DNA of 64,000 nucleotides from Limnanthes douglasii subsp. nivea. Lineage: Eukaryota > Streptophyta > Magnoliopsida > Brassicales > Limnanthaceae. Every line of letters begins with the position of its first letter. Within the stretch, counting starts at the first letter, position 1. The translations under genes and the position numbers were made by a program. Under the pieces are notes generated by a model that saw nothing but the letters and a program-made list of their open reading frames with translations, was not told the DNA's origin and searched no databases. This document shows, piece by piece, positions 55,861 through 64,000 of the stretch. The stretch lies in assembly GCA_036936605.1 (NCBI GenBank), contig JAUPFV010000005.1:127652453-127716452 (forward strand). The letters run 5' to 3'.

Positions 55861-56330
55861 GACAGGAAGGTTAGTTGCTCTTAATCGATTTATTTCCCTA
55901 TATCTCATAATTGTGTTCTTTTTTTCCAAGTCGTCTGAAGACCAAAAGAGTTTACGTAGACACCAGAGTGTGAAATTTAATTTTTGAAGATTAAAAAACA
56001 TTTGTTGTGACCTAAAATTTTGTTCAAGCCTCAAATAGAAGAACAACTATTTTTATATGTACTGGTGTCGGATTTTGTTGTTACCGATGTTTTGATAAGA
56101 GAGGAAAGGGAGCTTCTAAGCCAGTTTATTATGTTTGGAAAAGTATGTTTGCATCAGAGAAATGATGTTTGAGGCTTGAGAAATTGGCCTTGGCTTTAGT
56201 GGTGCCTGCTAGAAAAATGTATCCTTATTTTAAGGCTCCATTGTTGTTCGAACTTATTTTCCATTAAAGTATGTGCTACAATTGAATTGATAGGATCAGA
56301 ATATATTGGAAGTAGGTTTTGGAGAGCAGT
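55861..56330 (+). pseudogene. Gypsy RNase H, E3, truncated
   Basis: LTGRLVALNRFIS, then KPVYYVWKSMFASEK, RLEKLALALVVPARKMYPYF. Ends near 56330, without the later RNase H blocks. Stops throughout. Confidence 0.75.
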
Positions 56331-56355
56331 TTGAATTTCTTTGGAAGGTTAGTTC

Positions 56356-56651
56356 TGACTATTAACTAATATACTAATGAATAGGTTGTGTCCCTAGAAC
56401 AGTAAGCTAAGTGCTTGATCCATCTTATTTTGGGCCTCATATCCCACCTACATGACCTGAATATATGAACCGACCCTATTAGCCCATAGTTTTTCTAAAT
56501 CTTATAAATATGATCAAGAATAACATTTAATGGGATGACAAAATTATATTTCTTAAATACATTAAATATAGCACATATTTTCTCTCTCTAGACTCCATAA
56601 CAAATCTAATACATTCCAAAAATACCCCTCGATCAGTTTTTACCTTCATCA
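56356..56651 (+). repeat. 5' LTR of E4 (about 296 bp)
   Basis: Ends cttcatca three bases before the primer-binding site, with a TATA-like tataaatatg near 56505. The left edge (tgactattaac) is inferred from the TG and from where E3 coding stops. Confidence 0.5.
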
Positions 56652-56653
56652 GA

Positions 56654-56673
56654 TTGGTGACCACAGTGGGAGC
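56654..56673 (+). other. Primer-binding site of E4
   Basis: ttggtgaccacagtgggagc, 2-3 bases after the LTR end; compare E3 at 52351. Confidence 0.7.
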
Positions 56674-56750
56674 ATGAGGTACCTGAATAGCTTTATTCAA
56701 AACCATAGTTGTGGATCGTACCTCAGGGGTGGATTCCCCTTTGAAATTTT

Positions 56751-58420
56751 TTGAGGCATGGATCTCTATATGCAAGAAGTTCGCCTCTTGAAAATGAGGG
56801 GATAATAGGTGAAAATGAGCATACTACTATATCACATGTTAATCATAATACTGAGGAAAAACAGATCATGCAAGACGATCGTGATCAGTTGAGGTCTGCA
56901 ATTGATGCTTTAAGGACCCAAAGGCAAACTAAAATAAAAGTAAAAGGGAAGTTCGTTACGGGATGTTTTGTTACAAATGATTCACACAACAATCACAAAC
57001 AAGATGAAAGTGATCAATATCCAAAGGCTCACATAGGTTCAAAGAAGGAACATCGGGATAAGCAGTTGATGAACACATCGTATTCTATTAAAAATTCTCC
57101 CACACAATCTGATTGGGATATATCTACTTCTTCATCTAATAGTGACTATGGTTGTCATAAAAATAAAGAAAGGTTAACCAAGAAACATTCTAAGAAAATG
57201 GATATGAAGGGTAAAAGGAAAAAAAAATATCAATGGAAATTAAAGGGATCGACAGACAACGAAATTGATCATTTGTTAAATGATTCGTTTGCTATCCAAT
57301 CCGAATCGGGTATCTTTGCCACTTCTGATGAAGACCATATGTTTAGCCGTAGCCATAACTTGAGACAATCACCTTTATCTTCAAAGATTCTCTCTGGACA
57401 TTTTCCAAGGCGGTTTGATAGCTCTAAGATAGAGAAATACGGTGTAAGCAAAGATTTTGATAATCACCTTGAACAGTTCAAAAATATCATGATGAACTTT
57501 GATGATGATGATAAGCTTTTATGTCGGACCTTCTCGTAGACTTTTAAGGGGAGTGCATTAAAATGGTATAATAGTTTACCACAAGGATCTATTAAAAACT
57601 TCGATATGTTGTCGATGGCTTTCAGGAGGCAGTTTATGGGAATTAAAGAGCTTAAAGGGAATGTCGATACTATCATTCTTGTGCAAACGAAACGAATGAA
57701 TCATTGATTCTTTGAATACGAAGAAGTCATCGCTTCTTTAAGGAAATGTTTAATGTCGGGTGAGTTGGTTGATTCAGTAACTCGGAAGAAAGCTATGACC
57801 TGGGGAGGATTATTAAATCAGGTCGGAAACCAAATCACAATGGAGGAAACCAAAAAGTCTAGACTACTACGCCAGATTAGGTCTGCTCTAACAACTTCAA
57901 TCCCACAAGCTAGTACTCAATCCTTAGCCATGGTCAATTATCTGCCTAAAAACTCCGGACAAGGTTCACATCGACCTAGGCAAAGTTAGTAAAATTAGGG
58001 TCAACCGTCTAAACCAAGAGGGAGTTAGTTGGTCCAACATGAATGGTTTGCCAAAAAGAAAAGTTGTCTGCTTTTGTTAAAAACAAGGAGGCAATAGGCA
58101 AGTCAACATTCACTCATAGCTTAGTGCAAGCACAACACAAACAACGTCACTAAATGTTCCATGAGAGAATGGAGGCATCTAGACAAGATGATGCTATGGT
58201 GATTGTGGAAAGATTTGATGTAGACCTGGAATACTTAGATCATGATCCAGGTTGTGGTGATAGCTGAAAAAATAGCGACAGTATCCATCTGTGCAGCTTC
58301 TTTGAATCTTTGACTATTTTTGGGGTAGATACTATGACTGCACCCTCAAGCTGCTCAAGAAAAATACATGTAAAGAATCTAACTACTCAGTTAAAAGGGA
58401 AACTGTCTCCACATCTCTAT
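56751..58420 (+). pseudogene. Tat gag, E4 (262 codons open at the start)
   Basis: 56751-57539 is open: a helical N-terminus (DDRDQLRSAIDALRTQRQ), a Lys/Ser-rich middle (KKHSKKMDMKGKRKKK), then the capsid start KIEKYGVSKDFDNHLEQF. A stop at 57538 replaces a Gln codon (CRTFS-stop-TFKG; Gln in E3). Continues as GSALKWYNSLPQGSI and FRRQFMGIKELKGN, then a piece at 57753-57989. The zinc region is not clear. Confidence 0.82.
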
Positions 58421-58800
58421 TAGAGCCTGCTCCATTCATTGTCTTTGATGAAGATGACTTGAGAAATATTGCAGGAGATGTGAGCATCTATTGAAGGCAA
58501 TGATGTATGTCAAATCCTGATTGATATAGGAAGTTCAGAAATATCATGTTTTTATCAACTTATAAGTAAATGAAGAATCCCTCTATCATAAAACATTCGA
58601 TTAGGACCATACAAGGATTTACTGGTAACTCATCCGATGTGATTGGAGAGTTTGAATGAGAGGTCCTGCTAGGAAAAGGACCGTTCAAGAAGTTGATAAG
58701 GGTTTTGTTTGTAGTAGTTGATTGTTCAACGTCTTATAATGCCATATTTGGTAGGTCTTGGCTATCTAGGATGCATGCAGCAACTTCTACTATTCACTAA
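58421..58800 (+). pseudogene. Tat protease, E4
   Basis: PFIVFDEDDLRNI, then a broken active-site region (QILIDIGSS-like, DTG replaced by DIG), then GFTGNSSDVIGEFE, LLGKGPFKKLIRVLFVVVD, YNAIFGRSWLSRMH. Stops near 58493 and 58658. Confidence 0.8.
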
Positions 58801-59566
58801 AGGTTCCATTAAAATTGAAGAAAAAATTATCATCATTTTTATCTAATAATCTATATGTGTTTACTTGGTGTAACGAGGATGTAACTGGAGTACCAACAAG
58901 CGTGATCAGTCATAGGCCGGTGGTGCAAAGAAGAAGAGCTTTTTTCCAGAGAAAAATTTGAAGCCATCGTACAAGAAGTAGATCGGCTAAACAAGGTAGG
59001 ACACATTAAAGAATCTCAGTACCCTCTTTGGGCAGTTAACCTGGTCTTAGTAAAAAGATAGAAAACAAGGTATGTGCCTTGACTTTACAAATCTTAATAG
59101 AGCTTGCCGCAAGGAGCCGGTCCAGTACCTTGGATAGATCAAGTAGTAGATTACACATCTGGAAACAAGTTGTTATCATTTATGGACGCTTTTTCCCGAT
59201 ATAATCAACTACTTTTATGACCGACATGAAGCTTCATTGTTATAAAGTAATTCTTTTGGATTGAAGAATGTTGGATTCATTTATCAGCGACCACTAAATA
59301 AGGCATTTGCTAACCAGATCAGAAGAAATGTTTTAGTGTACATTGATGATATGATTGTTAAAAGTCCTAAAGAGGAGGACCACATATCTGACCTTCAATA
59401 GACTTTCTCTAACTTGGAAGCCATGAATTTGAAATTAAACCCTGAAAATGCACCTTTGGAGTACGATCTGGAAAATTCGTGGGTTACATTGTAAGTGAGA
59501 AAGAGATTCAAGCTGACCTAGGTCAGCTGAATACTTTGTTGGCCATTGATCCACCTCGGAATACTA
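58800..59566 (+). pseudogene. Tat reverse transcriptase, E4
   Basis: LSSFLSNNLYVFTWCNEDVTGV, VVQRRRAFF, then in other frames VDRLNKVGHIKES, LVLVKR, LLSFMDAFS, and VYIDDMIVKSPKEED with intact YIDD near 59345, GYIVSEKEIQADLGQL. Compared with E1 about 20-30 residues are missing at two places. Many frame changes. Confidence 0.82.
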
Positions 59567-60110
59567 AATAAGTTCAAATTATTGACTGGAAGATTGGCAG
59601 CATTAAACCGGTTTATTTCAAGATCATCAGACAAGTGTGCTTAGTTTTTACAAGTTGTAAGAAATGCTACATATTTCAATTGGTCCCCTAAATATGATCA
59701 AGCTTTCTTTGAAATCAAGAGACACATATCTTCATCCAACACATTATTCAAATCTATAGATGGGGAAACGATTTATATGTATATAGCAATATCAGAGCAT
59801 GTTGTAAGTGCGATATTGGTACAAGAAGTTGATAATTATCCACGCCTTGTTTATTATATAAGTAGCAGTTTGTTGAAAGCTGAAAAAAATACTTAAAATT
59901 GGAGAAATTAGCCTTAGCATTGGTGATAGTAGCTAGACAAATGAGGCCTTACTTTCAAGCACACTTTAGTCCCAACTTCTTTTCTATTGAATAATTTGTT
60001 ACAGAAAGCTGATATGTTGGGACGGATGACCAAGTGGTCAATTGTCTTGAAGATTATGATATTCACTTTGCATCTCGAACTGCAATCAAATCTCAAGCTC
60101 TAGATGATTT
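59567..60110 (+). pseudogene. Gypsy RNase H, E4
   Basis: LTGRLAALNRFISRSSDKC, then SPKYDQAFFEIKRHISSS, ETIYMYIAISEHVVSAIL, VYYISSSLLKAEK, LALALVIVARQMRPYFQ in alternating frames. Collinear with E1 14367-14900. Confidence 0.82.
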
Positions 60111-60164
60111 TTTAGTTGCATTTCACTCTGAGAGGCCATGTGACGAAGCTCTAACCAGTAAACT

Positions 60165-60560
60165 TAAGAAGGAATGGGTGATTTAAACTGATGGTGGATC
60201 CAGTACAATGGGGTATGGAGCTGTTATTTGCATAATTTCTCTCTATGGTGATTTTATGTACCAGGCTATACGTTTTGGCTTCAAAGCATCCAATAATGAG
60301 TCATAATATGAAGCAGCTATAGCCATATTGAGATTAGCTCACATATGTGGAGCCAAAAGAGTCTGATTTAAGTGGTTCACAACTACTCATTCATCAAACC
60401 AGGAAATATTACTTGATAAAGTATCTAGAAGTATTAAAAGAGATCACAATCGGGTTTAAACACATCGAATATGAGCATGTCATAAGATCAAAAAATTCAA
60501 TGGCTGACTCTTTAGTCACTATAGCTTATTCTGAAGTGTATCATTGGATCATTATACAAT
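60165..60560 (+). pseudogene. Archaeal-type RNase H (aRNH), E4
   Basis: TDGGSSTMGYGAVI, FKASNNES-stop-YEAAIAILRLA, then after a shift TIGFKHIEYEHVIRSKNSMADSLVTI. The same landmarks as E1. It confirms Tat lineage. A stop replaces the catalytic Glu position (tca taa tat). Confidence 0.85.
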
Positions 60561-61860
60561 AATGTCCTTCCATAGTCACAACCACATAAATAAAGGGGAA
60601 AATGGGAGAAAGCGTACATATATCCATCATGGTTTCTAAAGATTGGAGAAATGAGATCCAAGAGATTATCATTAATGAAGTTTTACCTCAAGACAAGGCT
60701 TCTGCCAAGAAGTTAAATTACAAAGCTCGTGGATTTCTGATTCTAATGGAGGTTCTTTATAATAAAAAATCCTTCAGCATGCCTTTGCTACGCTGCCTCG
60801 GATCCATGAATCTCAAAATGTTCTATCTGAGCTACATGATGGCAAACGGTCAGCACATTGTGGGTATATATCTTTAGCTAGAAGGGTCTTGTTGGTAATG
60901 TATTATTGGCCTTATATTATGGCAGATGCTAAAGACTTAGTGAGAAGATGTGACCCTTGTCAAGGTTATAGAAATGAGATCCATGTGCCAGCAGTACCCA
61001 TAGAATATGTCTTCGAATAAATACCATTTGACAGATGGGGACTTGATCTAGTCGAACCTCTTCTGATTGCTTCTTGGGGATGTCGTACTATAATTATGGG
61101 TAAAAGTTGCACCCTTGTCTAGGATAACATCTAAAGCAGTGATAAAGTTTATCCTTTCTAACATATGTTTCCAATCTGGTATTCCTAAGCGCATCACTAC
61201 AGATAGTGGTCATCAATTTGACAATAAAGATATGAAAATATTTTGTATTTTAAGAAGAAGTCAACATTTTTTCTCTTCTCATTTTCATCCTCAAACCAAT
61301 GGAGAAGTTAAGGTAGCAAACTGAACAATTTTAACAGGTTTGAAAATGAATTTGGATGGAGCGGCTGGAAAATGGCCAAGTTACTTACAAGAAATACTAT
61401 GGGCATACCGAACCACTCCCCACACAGCCACTCAGGATTCTCTATTCGCTCTAGTTTCTGGAACAGATACAATTACATCTATAGAAGCTACCCTTCCTTC
61501 TTTCGGATTTCAAAATTATTCCAAACAGAATAATGAGAGAGCAGTAAGGGCTCAATTGGATATAATTGTGGCAAGAATAGTGAAAGCTCATCTAAGAACT
61601 GTGCATTACCAAAGCCTGGTGAGGAGCGGGTTTGCATCTAAAATAAGAAGAAGTAATTTTCAAGTCGGATACAAAGTGTTAAGAAAAGTATTTTTACACA
61701 CTATAGAAAAGAAGTTAGGAAAGTTGGCTCCAAATTGGGAAGGACCATACACCGTATATGAAAGGATCAAGCAAGGAACGTTCAAGCTTGTAGACAAAGA
61801 AGACAACCTTTTGAAGCACCTTTAGAATGTTGTACACCTAAGGTTATACTTAGAATTAAA
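60561..61860 (+). pseudogene. Tat integrase, E4
   Basis: Includes the N-terminal region lost in E1: GFLILMEVLYNKKSFSMPLLRCL, then HIVGIXLARRVLLVMYYWPY, RRCDPCQGYRNEIH (zinc-binding). Then GLDLVEPLL, ITTDSGHQFDNKDMKIFC (second Asp present) and FHPQTNGEVKVAN. The last part is open (61340-61825): [44 protein letters not shown]. Stops in the first half. Confidence 0.87.
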
Positions 61861-62020
61861 ATTATATTGCAAATATTTATTTTGCTTTACTTCAATGTAA
61901 ATATTATGGGCATACTATTTCCTACCCTGGTGCCGCGGGGATGTTCTAATGAGGTGTCCGAATTCCAATCAATATATCATTATTTTCCTTTAAAATTGTT
62001 TTTGGTATATTCGGTTGGAT
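61861..62020. other. Start of the E4 3' non-coding region
   Basis: Matches E1 20660-20740 (tttcctaccctggtgccgcg, aatgaggtgtcc). Non-coding. Confidence 0.6.
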
Positions 62021-62024
62021 TAAC

Positions 62025-62495
62025 GATATGTTGCATTCGAATGGATTACCTTCTAATGGCTTTGGTGGATTAAAGTTATGTTGCCTTTGAATGACTTGGT
62101 CGGATTAAAGTTATGTTGCCTTTGAATGACTTGGTCGGATTAAAGTTATGTTGCCTTTGAATGACCTACCTTAGAATGACTTGGTTGGATTAAAGTTATG
62201 TTTCCTTCGAATGGATTACCTTCGAATGGTTTGGTTGGATTAAAGTTATGTTGCCTTTGAATGGATTGCCTTCGAATGGTTTAGTTAGATTAAGGTTATG
62301 TTGCCTTCGAATGGATTATCTTTAAATGTCTTGGTTGGATTAAAGTTATGTTGCATTCGAATGGATTACCTTCAAATGGCTTGGTTCGATTAAAGTTATG
62401 TTGTCTTCGAATAGATTACCTTCGAATGGCTTGGTTAAATTAAAGTTATGTTGCCTTCGAATAGATTACCTTCGAATAGATTGATCGGATTTAGT
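62025..62495. repeat. Minisatellite, 50 bp unit with a 35 bp variant
   Basis: About ten units of 'ggattaaagttatgttgcct' plus 'tcgaatggattaccttcgaa' plus 'tggcttggtt'. Three early units (62085-62165) lack the middle 15 bases. Units differ at single bases. It lies between integrase and the antisense ORF of E4; no counterpart was seen in E1. Confidence 0.9.
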
Positions 62496-62832
62496 TTATT
62501 GCTTCGGATAAAGGTGTTTAAATTTAGATCATTTTAATAAAATACTTAATATGGATCAGATATCAATGGAAGCAAAATATATATTAAGACATAAAATTAC
62601 ATAAGAGTGAAGATGACATAATATGCCTTTGAGTGATAATAAAAATCTGACCCACATGACAAAATGCCTTGTATACGACAATGACTTATGCAAACAGACT
62701 TGCCAGGTAATTCGATCCAAAAACAACAAAATGTCTTGCACACTACAAGGACTTTAATTTAAAACACAAACACATAAACACATAAAAATTGTTAACCTTC
62801 GGTTTTATTCTCTCCTCCTTCTTCTCCTTTCC
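62496..62832. other. E4 non-coding spacer
   Basis: AT-rich, with 'aaaatgccttgtatac…' and 'aaaatgtcttgcacac…aaggacttt' phrases as in E1 at 21030-21130. No gene. Confidence 0.5.
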
Positions 62833-64000
62833 TTTAAATATCTTCAACTGAATATTCCTCTGCTTCATCATTAGGGTCGGATTCATCTGAAGAAACACCT
62901 AGTTTATCACTCGCTGATATTGTATGAAAAAGGTTTTGCTCATAAGGCACAAAACTCCACAAAGGCCCAAGAGACCACCTAGGAAAGGTTTAATGAAATA
63001 ATATTACTATATCTGATTTGATGGATTCCTCCCTCTGTTCCACGGAATTACATCCACGATAGTGACTATATCTTGAGATGTTTTCTCCTTAAGAGAAGCA
63101 ATTTCTTCTTCGCTCCTATTAAGAATAGAAGCAATGTCTTCTTCTTTCTTCTTAAGAAGATCTTCTAAATTTTTCTTCTCCTTGGATAAATCGTTGATGG
63201 TACATTTATCCTAAGTCTGTTGATCTTCTAAGGATTTGATCTCTTTGGAGGTGGCTGATTGTAAACCGGTATAGCGGTGTGCAACTTCTCATGATCGGAC
63301 TTGGTTTGAACTAGCTTATCATTAATGTTTTTATTCTTTTTACCCAAAGTCTCAACCTTGTCTTGCTCGACCTTGATAGACCCCTTCAGATTTTGATTTT
63401 CTCTTGTAAGTGAGGCAATATCCTTAACTTGAGATCTGACCTGCCTCTGCAAGTCAACTATTGACTTTACATAACCTAAGATTGCATAACTCATCGTGTT
63501 CCTTATAAAATTTGAAGGACTCTCCATCATATGTTATGACATTTGCAATAGCGGCAGATTGGAGGAAAGCCTTGTCAAAGTCAGCATTGTCGAAGTCGTC
63601 AAAGTATAAGTTTCCTATATCATCCAAATGAACATCACCTTCTAAAACAGCTTTGTTAGCGGTAGGAAACACCGGGGAAGAAGGTTCAAGAGATGCTTCT
63701 TCTTGAGGATGAACATCTGTAGGAATGTTGGAGGGAAGGACTTCAGATCAGAGTGTGATCTCTAAATCAATGGAAGTTTTCTTCTTCTTTCCTGACCTTT
63801 TATCATTACCCTCTTTTCGCCCTTCATTTTCTTCACTGTTGAAGATTTTGGTGGATCTTTAGCCTCACCAACAGTAACTACGACTGTCTCCAACAAAGCA
63901 GCATTAATTTCATTTGGAGGCCCTGAACTCCCTAGTTCGGGAAAACTTGATATGAATCATCTCCCTTCTTCTTTTTCTTCTTCTTGATCCTATTAAGATG
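62833..64000 (-). pseudogene. Antisense extra ORF of E4, coiled-coil protein (N-terminus beyond or at window end)
   Basis: The E1 protein (21163-22380) can be aligned in order: KIKKKKKKK near 63980; INAALLETVVVTVGEAKDPP near 63890; an acidic segment FPTANKAVLEGDVHLDDIGN (63672 on); NVITYDGESFKFYKEHDE; a coiled coil (VDLQRQVRSQVKDIASLTRE) and KEKKNLEDLLKKKEEDIAS; and the C-terminal RWSLGPLWSFVPYEQNLFH with an acidic tail ending EYSVEDI. Frameshifts near 63460, 63240 and 63000. Function unknown; retained position and order in two Tat elements indicate a real element gene. Confidence 0.75.

Larger units (their letters stand above)
52027..56330 (+). mobile_element. Tat-lineage element E3, 3'-truncated
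   Basis: LTR, primer-binding site, gag, protease, RT and RNase H, then an abrupt end near 56310-56355 where the E4 LTR begins. No aRNH or integrase. The LTR is homologous to LTR1, so LTR1/X1 is the 3' end of this family. Confidence 0.85.
56356..64000 (+). mobile_element. Tat-lineage element E4, running past the window end
   Basis: The most complete Tat order here: LTR, primer-binding site, gag, protease, RT, RNase H, aRNH, integrase, non-coding region with minisatellite, antisense coiled-coil ORF. It is not interrupted by other elements. The 3' LTR must lie beyond 64000. Nearly every domain has stops. Confidence 0.88.

Noticed and set aside
1..64000. Host genes, tRNA or rRNA genes, integrated viral genomes
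   Set aside because: I looked on both strands for recognisable protein motifs, tRNA cloverleaf boxes and pararetroviral movement or coat motifs and saw none that could not be assigned to a retroelement; an undetected short gene or exon cannot be excluded without a search.

Overview
The window is repeat-dominated nuclear DNA of a flowering plant, very probably pericentromeric or another gene-poor heterochromatic region. Almost everything identifiable is a degenerate transposable element: Ty3/gypsy elements of the Tat lineage (recognised by a second, archaeal-type RNase H domain), a CRM-like chromovirus, Ty1/copia pieces, one complete L1-type LINE with an RNase H domain, and an AT-rich satellite of about 79 bp. 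I find no host gene that I can defend, no tRNA or rRNA gene, and no bacterial feature. All calls come from reading translated motifs and comparing copies within the window; no database was searched.

Layout. 1-1.1 kb: AT-rich DNA with two foldback MITEs of one family (8-10 bp target duplications). 1.55-6.1 kb: a decayed copia element on the minus strand. 7.0-9.2 kb: a degenerate ORF resembling plant 'putative gypsy-type transposon' proteins. 9.6-22.4 kb: Tat element E1 (plus), patched by a minus-strand Tat gag-protease piece (11.0-12.6 kb), a copia piece (12.7-13.1 kb) and a CRM-like element G1 (15.5-19.8 kb, minus). Its 3' region carries a long antisense coiled-coil ORF. 22.4-25.65 kb: a Tat pol scrap, the 3' end of a second CRM-like element (G2), and Tat 3'-region/LTR sequence with another antisense ORF.

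25.65-34.7 kb: a complex duplication. Satellite array 1, a unique segment U1 and CRM-like G3 are a near-identical copy of 44.1-50.6 kb. They are followed by a 0.3 kb LINE scrap and then by a second copy of the Tat 3' region of 24.5-25.65 kb. 35.6-47.0 kb: satellite arrays 2 and 3, originally one array, split by the 6,076 bp LINE with a perfect 17 bp target-site duplication. 47-50.6 kb: segment U2 and CRM-like G4. 50.6-52.0 kb: a further antisense basic ORF. 52.0-56.3 kb: Tat element E3, cut short in RNase H. 56.36-64.0 kb: Tat element E4, with a 50/35 bp minisatellite and the same antisense coiled-coil ORF as E1, running off the window.

How it fits together. The elements are nested in layers: CRM-like elements and the LINE inserted into older Tat elements and satellite, and later deletions and copy events with short microhomologies rearranged them. 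Nearly all coding regions carry stops or frameshifts, so no element looks autonomous. The points most worth a second look are the template-switch-like duplication, the recurrent antisense ORFs in the Tat 3' regions, the CRM-like LTR that encodes the end of Pol, and the palindromic satellite.
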